64,000 nucleotides of DNA from positions 231,466 through 295,465 of the forward strand of contig CADCEC010000001.1 in assembly GCA_902800395.1 (NCBI GenBank), read 5' to 3'. This DNA is from an uncultured Bacteroidota bacterium (GTDB taxonomy: Bacteria; Bacteroidota; Bacteroidia; Bacteroidales; P3). Under the pieces are notes generated by a model, which was given only the letters and a program-made list of their open reading frames with translations, searched no databases and was not told the origin of the DNA. Shown in pieces: positions 52,236 through 62,200 of the stretch (position 1 is its first letter; each line of letters starts with the position of its first letter). A program made the position numbers and the translations under genes.

Positions 52236-53241
52236 ATATGATGGGACATGGCAGTGCGCGTTTGGTGTTGTCTTTCTTTCCGATGCGGTAGATAACGCCT
52301 ATTTCGAAGGCACCGAGGGTGTGGCTGGCTTCAGCGAGGGTGGAGAGGTTGGCATCGTAGCTGAAAGCGAAGGTCCAGGAAAGCCAGTCGACGGCGAGGT
52401 TCACCGAGAGGGCATCGCCGTGGCGGCCGAGGAGTCCGGCACTGAAGGCAAGGTAGTTGCTGGGTCGTTCGTTGACGTACCATTTTACGTCGGCACCATA
52501 GACCAATTCGCTGAAGTTTCCTTGGTGCTGGTAGCCCACTACGGGTTGCAAACCCCACTGTGACAGCCAGCGCCATTCGCCGCGGGCGTAGAGGTTCCAC
52601 TTGCGGCTCAGGCGTGTGTCGCTCATGCCGAGGTATGAAATATCGGGCTCGTTGATGTTGCGGATGGAAAAACCTACTTTGGTGTAGATGCTTTCGGTAT
52701 GTTGGCAGAACCAAGCGATGCCGGCACCAAGGGTGGGGTAGAGGGCTTTCTCTCGCGTGAAGGACTCCGTTCCGTCTGGGAGGACGATGTCCTGTGGATT
52801 GAATCCTGTCTGACCGACACCCAACTCACCTGCCACAGAGATAAGATTGTCGCCGTTACCAACAGCCTGGTAGTAGGAGAGAATGGCGGAGGCGGAGGTG
52901 GAGCCGTAGTCGAGATCGCCGGCGCGGTCGGCGCTGACCCAGAGGCCGGCACTGAGGCCGTTCTTGTTGCGTTTGCTGCGCATCAGGCTCAACTCGCCCG
53001 TCACGCTGATGGTTTGGAAGGGAGTGGTGACGCTGGCCCACTGGTTGCGGTAGACGGCGCCAAAGCGCCCCTGCCCGTCGAAGAAGCCGCTGTAGGCGGG
53101 ATTGAAAAGCAGCGGGTCGAGGTCGAGGAAGGAGAAGTGGATGTCCTGCGCGTGTAACAAGTGGAAAGTGGAAAGTGGAAAGTGGAAAGCGATGCTGACG
53201 CATGCCACAATAACAATTTTTTTTATCTTTCCACTTTCCAC
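52234..53241 (-). CDS. porP: PorP/SprF-family type IX secretion outer-membrane protein
   Basis: 335 aa from GTG 53241. DPLLFNPAYSGFFDGQGRFGAVYRNQW is the family hallmark (NPAxxG then YRxQW), followed by barrel strands such as GLSAGLWVSADRAGDLDYG and VGFSIRNINEPDISYLG. It is linked to gliding/type IX secretion as an outer-membrane component. The GTG start and signal core (AFHFPLSTFHLLHAQ) are both made by facing heptamer arrays. It lies 15 nt downstream of tsaD and is followed by its PD40/OmpA partner. Confidence 0.85.
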   Translation of the reverse strand: MESGKIKKIVIVACVSIAFHFPLSTFHLLHAQDIHFSFLDLDPLLFNPAYSGFFDGQGRFGAVYRNQWASVTTPFQTISVTGELSLMRSKRNKNGLSAGLWVSADRAGDLDYGSTSASAILSYYQAVGNGDNLISVAGELGVGQTGFNPQDIVLPDGTESFTREKALYPTLGAGIAWFCQHTESIYTKVGFSIRNINEPDISYLGMSDTRLSRKWNLYARGEWRWLSQWGLQPVVGYQHQGNFSELVYGADVKWYVNERPSNYLAFSAGLLGRHGDALSVNLAVDWLSWTFAFSYDANLSTLAEASHTLGAFEIGVIYRIGKKDNTKRALPCPII

Positions 53242-53254
53242 TTTCAGCTTTCCT
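53161..53254. repeat. facing inverted heptamer arrays at the porP start
   Basis: 53161-53188 has four GTGGAAA units; 53227-53254 has CTTTCCA, CTTTCCA, CTTTCAG, CTTTCCT. They are separated by about 38 bp. The right block supplies the GTG start and M-E-S-G-K; the left block supplies the signal-peptide core. Confidence 0.82.
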
Positions 53255-53256
53255 CT

Positions 53257-54270
53257 TTATCGGGTGTAGGGTGGCAAAGATATGTCGGCGAATTCGCCTT
53301 TGATGTACTTGAAATAGCCGGCGATGCCTACCATGGCGGCATTGTCGGTGCAGAACTTGAAGGGCGGGATGAAAGCCTGCCAATGGTGTTTCTGGCAGAT
53401 GTGCTCCAACTCGCTTCTCAGCAGGCTGTTGGCGCTGACACCGCCGGCAATGGCCACCTGCCGCACCTTATGTTCGATAGCGGCACGCTCCACTTTCTTG
53501 ATGAGGAATCCCACGATGGTCTTCTGGATAGAGGCGCAGAGGTCGGCCTTGTGCTTCTCAATGAAGTCGGGGTCTTCTTTCAGCCTATCTCGTAGGAAAT
53601 AAAGGAACGAGGTCTTGATGCCGCTGAAAGAGTAGTCGTAGCCAGGAATTTGCGGTGTGGCGAAGTGGTAGGTGTCGGGATTACCTTCTTTGGCCAGTCG
53701 GTCGATAATGGGGCCACCGGGGTAGCCGAGGTCCATAATCTTCGCAGCCTTGTCGATGGCCTCGCCGGCGGCATCGTCGATGGTCTGCCCTAGTATTTCC
53801 ATGTCGAAGTGACTGTGAAGTAGTAGTATCTGCGTATGACCACCGGAAACGAGCAAGCAGATGAACGGAAACTGGGGCGCCGGCATCTTGCCGGCATCCT
53901 CCGGCTTCTGGATGAAATGGCTCAGCACATGCGCCTGCAAATGATTCACCTCGATAAGGGGTTTCTTTAATGCCTGTCCGAAGCTCTTGGCGAAGCTCAC
54001 GCCCACCATCAGGCTGCCCATCAGTCCTGGGCCGCGGGTGAAGGCTACGGCGTCGATGTCCTCTTTGCGGATGCTCGCCTCGCGGATGGCACCGTCGACT
54101 ACGGGGATGATATTCTGCTGGTGTGCGCGGGAGGCCAACTCTGGCACCACGCCGCCATACTGTTCGTGAACCTTCTGGCTGGCAATGACATTCGAGAGCA
54201 GCATATCGTCACGCAGTACCGCCGCCGAAGTGTCGTCGCAACTGGATTCTATAGCTAAAATAACACTCAT
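53257..54270 (-). CDS. tsaD: tRNA N6-adenosine threonylcarbamoyltransferase
   Basis: 337 aa from ATG 54270 (MSVILAIESSCDDTSAAV). EVNHLQAHVLSHF gives the HxxxH metal site, PFICLLVSGGHTQI and DDAAGEAIDKAAK the ASKHA nucleotide site, and VAIAGGVSANSLLR completes the fold. It makes t6A37 of ANN-decoding tRNAs with TsaB/TsaC/TsaE; essential in most bacteria. First gene before porP, with a divergent promoter shared with the ROK gene region. Confidence 0.97.
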   Translation of the reverse strand: MSVILAIESSCDDTSAAVLRDDMLLSNVIASQKVHEQYGGVVPELASRAHQQNIIPVVDGAIREASIRKEDIDAVAFTRGPGLMGSLMVGVSFAKSFGQALKKPLIEVNHLQAHVLSHFIQKPEDAGKMPAPQFPFICLLVSGGHTQILLLHSHFDMEILGQTIDDAAGEAIDKAAKIMDLGYPGGPIIDRLAKEGNPDTYHFATPQIPGYDYSFSGIKTSFLYFLRDRLKEDPDFIEKHKADLCASIQKTIVGFLIKKVERAAIEHKVRQVAIAGGVSANSLLRSELEHICQKHHWQAFIPPFKFCTDNAAMVGIAGYFKYIKGEFADISLPPYTR

Positions 54271-54279
54271 AATATTTTG

Positions 54280-54287
54280 CAAAAATA
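54280..54287 (-). promoter_or_regulatory. -7 box of tsaD
   Basis: The minus strand reads TATTTTTGCA, 10 nt upstream of the ATG; a very short leader is implied. Confidence 0.6.
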
Positions 54288-54302
54288 CTAAACTTGTCGG
54301 AA

Positions 54303-54348
54303 ATGGCAAAATATTTTTTTGCCATGTCGCAAAAAGTGTGTATTTTTG
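54303..54348 (+). promoter_or_regulatory. promoter with inverted ATGGCAAAA element, ROK kinase gene
   Basis: A perfect 9-bp inverted repeat ATGGCAAAA/TTTTGCCAT, then GTCG, then 11 nt, then TATTTTTGCA (-7 box 54341-54348). It matches the layout at 41858-41902. Confidence 0.62.
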
Positions 54349-54375
54349 CACTTTAAAAATAAATGTACAATTGAT

Positions 54376-55314
54376 ATGAAATATTCTATCGGAGTGGATA
54401 TGGGTGGCACCAACACCGACATGGGTTTGGTGTCGGAAGAAGGAAAGATTGTTCAGCGTCGAAACATCCCGACCAACGCTTATACGGAACTTGAGCCCTA
54501 TGTGCGCGACATGATGCGTGAAATACAGGCTATGGTGGAGGAGCAGCGTAAGGCTGACGGCGAAGCCTTAGAACTGGAAGGCATCGGCATTGGTGCGCCG
54601 AACGGCAATTTCTATACAGGCTGCGTGGACAACGCTCCGAATCTCACCATCAAGGGTGTATTGGATTTCGGCAAGGAAATTAAGAAATACCTTCCTGTAC
54701 CCGTGGTGCTTAGCAACGACGCCAACGCTGCCGCCTATGGAGAGTATGTCTACGGTGGTGCCCGTGGCATGAAACATTTCATTATGTTTACCCTCGGCAC
54801 AGGTGTGGGTAGCGGCATTGTGGTGGATGGTAAGTTAGTGCACGGCAGCACCGGCGGTGCCGGCGAGCTGGGCCACAATATCCTTGTCCCCCATGGTCGC
54901 AAGTGCTCCTGCGGTCGCGAAGGTTGCCTTGAGACCTACACTTCGGCTCGAGGCATTATTCAGACCTACTGTGAGTTGAAGGGTGTTCCCGTCACTACCG
55001 AGGTCACTAGCAAGATGATTGGTGAACTGGCACATCAGGGTGACCCCATTGCATTGAAGACTTGGGAGACAGTGGGCGAACAACTGGGATTGGCAATGGC
55101 TAACAGCGTCACCTTCTCGGCCCCCGAGGCCATCTTCCTCATGGGCGGTCCCGCCCAGGTGGGAGAACCTCTGCTGAAGCCCCTGCGTGCTGCTTTCGAG
55201 AAATACCTGCTGAATATCTACGCCGGCAGTTGTCAGATTCGCACGAGCGAACTGAAAGCCAACGAGGTGGCTATCCTCGGCGCCGCCGCACTCATTAAGA
55301 TGCCCAAAAACTAG
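54376..55314 (+). CDS. ROK-family sugar kinase (glucokinase-like)
   Basis: 312 aa from ATG 54376 (MKYSIGVDMGGTNTDMGLV, the ATP phosphate-1 loop). VVLSNDANAAAYGEY has the catalytic Asp, TLGTGVGSGIVVDG the phosphate-2 loop, and CSCGREGCLETY the ROK zinc site. It probably phosphorylates glucose or a related hexose in the cytosol; next to a GH92 mannosidase, mannose or another hexose is possible. Its TAG stop is the first CTAG unit of a 9-bp array. Confidence 0.93.
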   Translation: MKYSIGVDMGGTNTDMGLVSEEGKIVQRRNIPTNAYTELEPYVRDMMREIQAMVEEQRKADGEALELEGIGIGAPNGNFYTGCVDNAPNLTIKGVLDFGKEIKKYLPVPVVLSNDANAAAYGEYVYGGARGMKHFIMFTLGTGVGSGIVVDGKLVHGSTGGAGELGHNILVPHGRKCSCGREGCLETYTSARGIIQTYCELKGVPVTTEVTSKMIGELAHQGDPIALKTWETVGEQLGLAMANSVTFSAPEAIFLMGGPAQVGEPLLKPLRAAFEKYLLNIYAGSCQIRTSELKANEVAILGAAALIKMPKN

Positions 55315-55355
55315 AAAGACTAGAATAACTAGAAAAACCAGACGTACTAGAAAAA
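55311..55355. repeat. 9-bp array (CTAGAAAAA x5) between ROK and GH92 genes
   Basis: Five 9-bp units (CTAGAAAGA, CTAGAATAA, CTAGAAAAA, CCAGACGTA, CTAGAAAAA) exactly fill the gap. They supply the ROK stop and touch the GH92 ATG. Confidence 0.85.
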
Positions 55356-58124
55356 ATGAAAAGAGCATTTATTATCCTTCTGGCGGTAGTGCTTTTCGCC
55401 GCCTGTGGCGAAAAAACATTGACCTCCTATGTCAACCCCTTCGTCGGCACCGACGGCCACGGACACACCTTCCCCGGCGCCATCGTCCCCTTCGGCCAAA
55501 TCCAGCCTTCGCCCGACACCCGTCTGGAAGGCTGGGACGGCTGCAGCGCCTATCACTACTCCGACGACACCATCTATGGCTTCTCCCACACCCACCTCAG
55601 TGGCACCGGCTGCGAGGACTACGGCGATGTGCTGCTCATGCCGGTGGACGAACTTCAGATGCGCGACATCAAGTTTGGCGATTCCATGCGGCTGAACTAC
55701 TGCTTCGCGTTTTCCCATAATGACGAGGCGGCTCAACCTGGATATTACAGCGTAAAACCCTTCGAAGGACGTATTACGACTGTTAAACAGGTGGAACTCA
55801 CCGCCGACCGCCGTGTGGCCTACCACCGTTACACATTCGGGCAGAGAATGAATGGCATTGTGCTCGACCTGCGTCATCGCGACGTGCTGCTGAGTGGCAA
55901 AATTATGCAGAAAGACGGCCTTATCGTGGGCTGGCGTGAGAGTTCGGCATGGAATCCCGACCAGCATCTTCATTTCGCCATCCGCAGCAGTGTACCTATC
56001 GAAGGAGTTAGAATGAGTGATGATTCTACCCAGGCGGTTCTGCTTTTGCCCAATGGCACCGAGCAGGTGGAGTTGCAGGTGGCCATCAGTGGTGTCGATA
56101 TCCAAGGCGCTATCAACAACCTTAATGTCGCCCAATATAAGGACTTCGACGCTGCCCGCCGCGGGGCCGACAGCACTTGGGAGGCCGCCCTCGGCAAGCT
56201 GAAAGTGGAAGGCGGCACCGATGAGCAGAAGCGCTGCTTCTACACCGCTCTCTACCATTGCATGACCTCGCCCTACCTCTGGAGTGACGCCGACGGACGC
56301 TACCGCGGCACCGACAACCAGATACATACCGTCGACCCCGGCCGCGAGGTCTATACCGTCTTCTCCCTCTGGGACACCTACCGCGCTCTGCATCCCTTGC
56401 TGACGCAGATAGAGCCCGAGCGCACGGTCGACTTCGTCTATACCGCCATGAAGAACTTCGAGCAGGGTGGGGAACTCCCCATGTGGGAACTGGCCAGCCA
56501 CGAGACCCACTGCATGATAGGTTACCACGCCGTCCCTATGCTCCTCGAAGCCTATATCTATTTGGCCGAATCTGACGGCACCATCGCCGGCTATACCCCC
56601 AAGCAGTTGCTCGACGCTATGGTGGCCACCAGCAACCGCACTGAGGCCCACCGTGCATATGGCAAGCAAGGATATCTCTCGTCTGAACTCGATAACGAGT
56701 CCGTCAGCAAGACCCTCGAATACGCCTATGATGACTGGTGCATAGCGAGGATGGCAGAAATTGCCGGCGATACTGCTACTGCCCGCAACTACTGGATTCG
56801 CTGCCAGAGTTGGCAGAACATCATCGACAGCAATGGCTTTGCCCATCCCAAGCGCAACGGCGGCTGGGTGACGCCCTTCAACCCCACTGAGGTGAACAAC
56901 CACTTCACGGAGGCCAACTCTTGGCAGTACAGCACTTACGTACCGCACGACATCGATGCGTGGGTCGAACATATAGGTGGCAAGAACCAAGCAATCGCCT
57001 TCTTGGATAGCCTTTTCGAGGGCCACAACGCCATGAGTGGACGTGATCAGGCCGATGTTACTGGCCTCATCGGAATGTACGCCCACGGCAACGAGCCCTC
57101 CCACCATGCCGCCTGGCTCTATGCTCTCCTCGGCCAGCCTGAGAAAACGGAGAAGTATGTCCACAAGATTCTCAACGAACTCTATACCAGCAAGCCTGAC
57201 GGCCTCTGCGGCAACGAGGACTGTGGCCAGATGAGTGCCTGGTATGTGCTGGCCTCCCTCGGTCGCTACGAAGTCTGTCCGGGTAGCGGCATTTGGGTGG
57301 AAACCAAACCCATCTTCACCTGTCACTTCCCACTTTCCACTTCCCGCTTTCCACTTTCCACTTTCTCCGATTCCCTCCGCATCACTCCCTGCCCCATTTT
57401 CGACGATTGGCGCCAGCAGGTAACCGATTCCCGTCAGGTCAGCCTCTCTCTTCCCGGCTATTCCGATGCCGAGATTCTATACGGTAAAAACATGATTTGC
57501 CCCGATTGCGAAGACCTATTCCATCCCTACACGGAGCCCATCAAGGTCACTGGTCGGGATTTGGGAGAGTATGTCGTCGCTAAGGCCAAGGTCAAAGGAC
57601 GCTTGATGAGCCAGACCGTGACGCAGAATTACAGCCGTGTGCAGACCGACATGAAAGTGACCTATCTCACGCAGCCTGCTCCGCAATACACCGAGAATGG
57701 CCCCGAGGGTATGGTCGACGGCGTATTCGGCAACGCCAACTATCGCATCGGTGGTTGGCAGGGCTGGCAAGGAGACATGGTGGCTGTGATCGAGCTCGAG
57801 AAAGTGAAAACCGTCAAGCATGTCGGTGCCCATTGTTTGGAAAACATGCGCTCGTGGATTTTCTTCCCGAAGAGTGTCAGTGTGGAATACAGCATTGACG
57901 GACAAATATGGAAGCCTTATGGCGAGGTGAAGAACACACAATTCGCACCCGTACATGATCGACAGGAGGAAAGCGTGGTGCATTGCTTCGCTGTGAACGG
58001 CTCGGCTCAGGCCAAATATTTGAAAATTACGCTCCACAACTATGGCCTATTGCCCAGCTGGCACATCAGTGCCGGCCAGCAGGCGTGGCTCTTTGTGGAC
58101 GAACTGGAAATATGGAAACTTTAA
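55356..58124 (+). CDS. GH92 alpha-mannosidase lipoprotein with C-terminal F5/8-type domain
   Basis: 922 aa, lipobox FAAC. The GH92 start SYVNPFVGTDGHGHTFPGA and PFGQIQPSPDTRLEGWDGCS, FSHTHLSGTGC, and the C-terminal catalytic WELASHETHCMIGYH and GNEDCGQMSAWYVL motifs are present. The enzymes remove alpha-mannose from glycans such as host N-glycans using Ca2+. Residues about 656-672 (HFPLSTSRFPLSTF) come from an in-frame heptamer array within the catalytic region. A discoidin-like domain (VEYSIDGQIWKPYGEV) ends the protein. Confidence 0.92.
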   Translation: MKRAFIILLAVVLFAACGEKTLTSYVNPFVGTDGHGHTFPGAIVPFGQIQPSPDTRLEGWDGCSAYHYSDDTIYGFSHTHLSGTGCEDYGDVLLMPVDELQMRDIKFGDSMRLNYCFAFSHNDEAAQPGYYSVKPFEGRITTVKQVELTADRRVAYHRYTFGQRMNGIVLDLRHRDVLLSGKIMQKDGLIVGWRESSAWNPDQHLHFAIRSSVPIEGVRMSDDSTQAVLLLPNGTEQVELQVAISGVDIQGAINNLNVAQYKDFDAARRGADSTWEAALGKLKVEGGTDEQKRCFYTALYHCMTSPYLWSDADGRYRGTDNQIHTVDPGREVYTVFSLWDTYRALHPLLTQIEPERTVDFVYTAMKNFEQGGELPMWELASHETHCMIGYHAVPMLLEAYIYLAESDGTIAGYTPKQLLDAMVATSNRTEAHRAYGKQGYLSSELDNESVSKTLEYAYDDWCIARMAEIAGDTATARNYWIRCQSWQNIIDSNGFAHPKRNGGWVTPFNPTEVNNHFTEANSWQYSTYVPHDIDAWVEHIGGKNQAIAFLDSLFEGHNAMSGRDQADVTGLIGMYAHGNEPSHHAAWLYALLGQPEKTEKYVHKILNELYTSKPDGLCGNEDCGQMSAWYVLASLGRYEVCPGSGIWVETKPIFTCHFPLSTSRFPLSTFSDSLRITPCPIFDDWRQQVTDSRQVSLSLPGYSDAEILYGKNMICPDCEDLFHPYTEPIKVTGRDLGEYVVAKAKVKGRLMSQTVTQNYSRVQTDMKVTYLTQPAPQYTENGPEGMVDGVFGNANYRIGGWQGWQGDMVAVIELEKVKTVKHVGAHCLENMRSWIFFPKSVSVEYSIDGQIWKPYGEVKNTQFAPVHDRQEESVVHCFAVNGSAQAKYLKITLHNYGLLPSWHISAGQQAWLFVDELEIWKL
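57324..57365. repeat. heptamer array (CACTTTC x6) in the GH92 gene
   Basis: Six period-7 units, 42 bp, so 14 codons (two full H-F-P-L-S-T-x cycles) are read without a frame change. Confidence 0.85.
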
Positions 58125-58138
58125 TATCAGAAATCAAT

Positions 58139-58369
58139 ATGAAGAAACGTCTTGTTATCCCCGCAGCACTTGCTTTCTCGGCTCTCTGCTTCTCTTCTTG
58201 CGACAACAAACTCTGCTACTGCTATGAGCGTACTTCCGACGGGGTACTGCACGAATCGAAGGTTTATGTCGACAACGATACTCCGTGCAACTCCTTGTCG
58301 AGAGGTGACCGCGGTTGCATCGAAAGCAGCGAACGCGGAACCATCAACCCCGATGATATCGCCAAATAA
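58139..58369 (+). CDS. small Cys-rich lipoprotein, copy D
   Basis: 76 aa from ATG 58139. Signal MKKRLVIPAALAFSALCFSSC; mature DNKLCYCYERTSDG with CxC-x21-C-x9-C. It has the same cysteine layout as copies A-C. It lies 14 nt after the GH92 gene and ends at the base adjoining the convergent phosphodiester-glycosidase stop. Confidence 0.75.
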   Translation: MKKRLVIPAALAFSALCFSSCDNKLCYCYERTSDGVLHESKVYVDNDTPCNSLSRGDRGCIESSERGTINPDDIAK

Positions 58370-59236
58370 CTACAGCACTAGGATGGCGTTAGACACTGGC
58401 CGCTCGCCCTCGTGGTCGTGCTCTCCATTGTCGGAGGGGTAGTTCACCACGCCATTGTCTTTGATATACATGGTGCTCGAACCACCGCCGTCCAGGTTGA
58501 TGGCGGAAGAGCATCCGAGCCACCGCATCACACGCTGCAACTCGAAGAGCGTCAACCCTTCGGCATGCTCTTTGAAACGTCCGTCGGCCACGAATAGAAT
58601 ATATGAGCCGTCGGGACGGCGTCCCAAGGCCGTGCGGTTGTGACGTTTGGTGACGAAGGTGCGGTCGGTGCGTTGCGGCACATCTTTCCCTTTCCACACC
58701 AGCATGGGCCCTGCTGTCATCACATCGCGCTCTTTCATCTTCTCTTCACTCATCCGGTTGCTGTCAGGGACCGAGAGGACGGGTCTTCCGTTGCGGAGCG
58801 CCAGGGTGGCGTACTGGTAGTATTTCCTGTTGATGGAATCGGCCTTCCCGGGGGTATTCTCGCCAAGCTGGATACCGTCGATGCGGAGGTAGCAGACCGG
58901 GTTACCCAAATCCATGTCGAAATAGCTCCCGTTGATGGCGGCAAGGGCCTCGGAATGCTCCGCGAAAACAGAAACCCCCGTTAACATGGTGTCGCTCACA
59001 AATGCCAGCCGTCGGGGAGACCCCACAGGTACTTCGATGACGAAGAAATGCTGCGGAGAGCAAAAGAGTTCGCCTTCGCCAAAGTGGTAACGTTTCAGCA
59101 CGAAACCGTCGAGGCTGTCCACGCTCCATTCAGCGTTGACAACACGAATAGAGTCGTTGGGATTGAAATCGTTTTGCGAACAGGCGGAAAGGCCAGTAAT
59201 GATAAGTATAAAGAGATATAGAATTTTTTTCTTCAT
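58370..59236 (-). CDS. phosphodiester glycosidase-family lipoprotein (NAGPA/DUF2233)
   Basis: 288 aa, lipobox LSAC (Cys19). AAINGSYFDMDLGNPVCYLRIDG, RTALGRRPDGSYILFVADGR and INLDGGGSSTMYIKDNGVVNYPSD are the signatures of the NAGPA-type phosphodiester glycosidase domain. These enzymes cleave sugar-1-phosphodiesters such as uncovered GlcNAc-phosphate in polymers. Its ATG overlaps the tamB-like stop... that is, the two minus-strand genes share ATGA at 59233-59236, so it is translated after the TamB gene. Confidence 0.85.
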   Translation of the reverse strand: MKKKILYLFILIITGLSACSQNDFNPNDSIRVVNAEWSVDSLDGFVLKRYHFGEGELFCSPQHFFVIEVPVGSPRRLAFVSDTMLTGVSVFAEHSEALAAINGSYFDMDLGNPVCYLRIDGIQLGENTPGKADSINRKYYQYATLALRNGRPVLSVPDSNRMSEEKMKERDVMTAGPMLVWKGKDVPQRTDRTFVTKRHNRTALGRRPDGSYILFVADGRFKEHAEGLTLFELQRVMRWLGCSSAINLDGGGSSTMYIKDNGVVNYPSDNGEHDHEGERPVSNAILVL

Positions 59237-62200
59237 TTTTTCTTTTTCTTCTTTCGTTTGAACAAGTCGCCCCAGCTGTCGAAATCTTTGGTGAGCTTTA
59301 GTCCGAGGCCTTGCTTGTAGGGAAGGTCGATACGGGTATAGTCGTTGGTGTTGGTACGATTGTAGGCATATAGGTGAAGCACTGAACTCAGTCGGTAGCC
59401 TATCAGAGCGTCGATAACAGCACCGCCCACGGAACTTGCTTCAATATCGCGGCTCTGTCCACCGTAACCCAAAGTACTCTCTACATACCAGCGACCCCAG
59501 TCTTTGCTGATATTGACATCGAATTGTTGGTTGGTCTGGTCGGTAGCCGACTTGTAGTCGATGTTGACATCTACGAATTGTACCATATCGGATAGGCTGT
59601 TGCCGACAATGGATGTCACAATGCCCAGAGGATTTCCACCGGCCGACGGCGAATCGCTGCCCACATTGTAGAAACTTCCTGAGATGAGCAGGGAGACCGT
59701 CTGGTTCATCATGTCTCGTTCGCTCTTCCGGTCGATATAGGCGAATACCTCTTCTTCCACGCTCGGGTCGGCATTGGGCAATCGTAGGTCGAAGCCGATA
59801 TTGGGATCTTTCAGGGTTCCGGAGATGGCGATGATACTCTCCACTTGTATGTATTTCTGCGTGTTGTCGACGGACGAAAGGCTGCCGGTCAGTGTGGAAA
59901 GGTTGACACGTTGGGAATAGACTGCACGCAGGTCGAATCGTGCATCGGGAACATTACCCTGGAAATTCAAGCTGCTCCCCTTTTCGATGGAGAATCTCTT
60001 TTCGTACACCGAAAGCAGGCCCACTTTTATCGTACCGGATGTGATTTCGTAGTTTCCTATCATCTTGGCTCCATTTGTACTGTTGAAGCTTAGATGCAGG
60101 TCTCCAGCGCCGGAGGCTCCCACATTTGCTCCCACCTCTCGGAAATCCATGGGAAGGTTGATTTTCGCATCGGGAGTGATGCTTAAATCTAGCTCCAGGT
60201 TAAGGTCTGTCTTCTTTTTCTTCTTTGTGGTGGCCTGTTCTTCTCCGATGGATTTATCGCTGACGAAAGTGATGTAGTTCTGCGACTTGACTTGCTGATG
60301 ATAGCTGACAGGAACAGTGATGTCACATCCAGAATTGGTTCGAGCACGGACATCGATATTGAGGTTGTCGATTGTGCCGGTCGCTCTCCCGTCGACCGAT
60401 GCCAGCAACTTCCCGTAGAATTGATCACCGCTCTTCTTGTTTAGAACCAATAAGTTGTCGGTGGCCAGACGGACATCCAGCTGGATTTTTTTGTCGTTGG
60501 TGAGTTTGATGATTCCGTTAGCAGTGGCCTTGTTATTAAGCGGGTCAAGAAGGTCGAAGTCTTTGAGCGTGATGATGTTGTTCTTAAACTGAATGCTGTC
60601 GGCAAAGTGATAGGTGACATCGGTGATGTCAACCTTCAATTCGCCATTGTCCACTATGGCTTCTCCAATAAATTGGGGATTTGCAATTTGACCGCTTACT
60701 TCAATATTCCCGTGCAACTGGCCTCCAATATGGCTTGTGAAAGTGGACAGCAATGGCTGTATTACAGCAAGCTCAAAACTATTAAAGCTTACTTTAAAGT
60801 TAAGGTCAGGAGTTTTCTTGTCTAACCCCAGCCATCCAAAAGCCTGGATTTGGTTGCTCATGAGTCTTAGGATAAGGTTGTCGCGCTCGGAGTTCCAGTG
60901 GCTGCTTAACTTCACCTCCCCGAGATGCTGATTGTTCACCTGACAACTGTCAATGACCAAATCCGAATTGAAATATAGCGTGCTTTGGAAGCCGTTTAAT
61001 GCAAAGTTTCCGTTGATGACTCCGTCGATGGTGATGGGACTGTTCTGCAGTACCATCTCACACAAATGGCTGAGGTTGAAATGGTCGAAGTTGAGCTCAA
61101 CGCAGTCTGTGAGCTGACCATTGAATTGCAGACAGGCATTGATACCCTGCCCGTGGCTTTCCAGTCGTAATTGTTCTCCGTTGAGCTGCAATTGTCCGGT
61201 AATACCCCTCCGCAGGGTGATGTCTTTGGCACTCAGTTTCCAAGGGGTCTTGCCGACATAGAAGTAGGGCTTCGTAACAGCGATACTGTCGTCTTCCATC
61301 TCAAGTTGCAGGTCACCATGCGTAGCCATCTCGTTATTTCCCCATTTGAGCCCGACAGAGGAGGCCTCGCGGCTACTGTTGATTCTGGCAGTTAACTGCT
61401 CAAACAGCGTCATTTTCCCAACAGTCAGGCTCTGAGCATCGACCTGCAGCTCATACCTGTTTCTCCAAGGGCGTCCGCTGATGCCTACGTCTTCTAGCAT
61501 CACGGGTCCGACACGTAGAGAATCGCTGATTAACACCAGCTTCAGTTGTTCGCTGAAGTTGTATGAGCCATCGATGACAGTCCCTTGGGAAATAGAGACA
61601 TTCTTCACCAAGCTGTGCAGTAGTCGTCCGTCGTCTTTCCACGTCACGCGGTATGAGAACACGTCTTCTTTCAACCGATCTAACATAGTGGCGTCGAATT
61701 CATCGGAAGTGTTGATAATATTGGGGAGGTATTGATGTTTAAAATAGCGGAGAATCAAGGGCAGGTCTTCATAGTTGAAATGTCCTTTGACTGTGGCATT
61801 GGCAAAATCGCTCTGTAAGAGCATCTCTTTCCCTGTGGGATCTGCCTCGACGCTTATCTCTACTTGGCCAAAATTCAGGTCGCCGTATCGGATGTCCGTA
61901 GCGGTCAACTGTCCGTCCATGTCGTTGAGGGTTTCTCCCGAGATAGAAGCCTTCATGTGGGTGGCGAAAGGGTGGGGGAGGAGTCCGAGGTCAAAGTTGT
62001 CGATATCGATATCGGCGGTGTATTGCTTCTCCTCGCCCGTGAGGTTGGCTTCCACAGTGGCGGTGAGGTCGGCCATCGTATCGTTGGATTCCACTTTGGC
62101 AATCAGCCGGCCTCTCTTTAGTTCTCCCGAAAGGTAGGTCGTTGTGAGTTTATGACCCTTCACCACGCTGTTGGTGAGATGACCGTTCATAACCAGCGAA

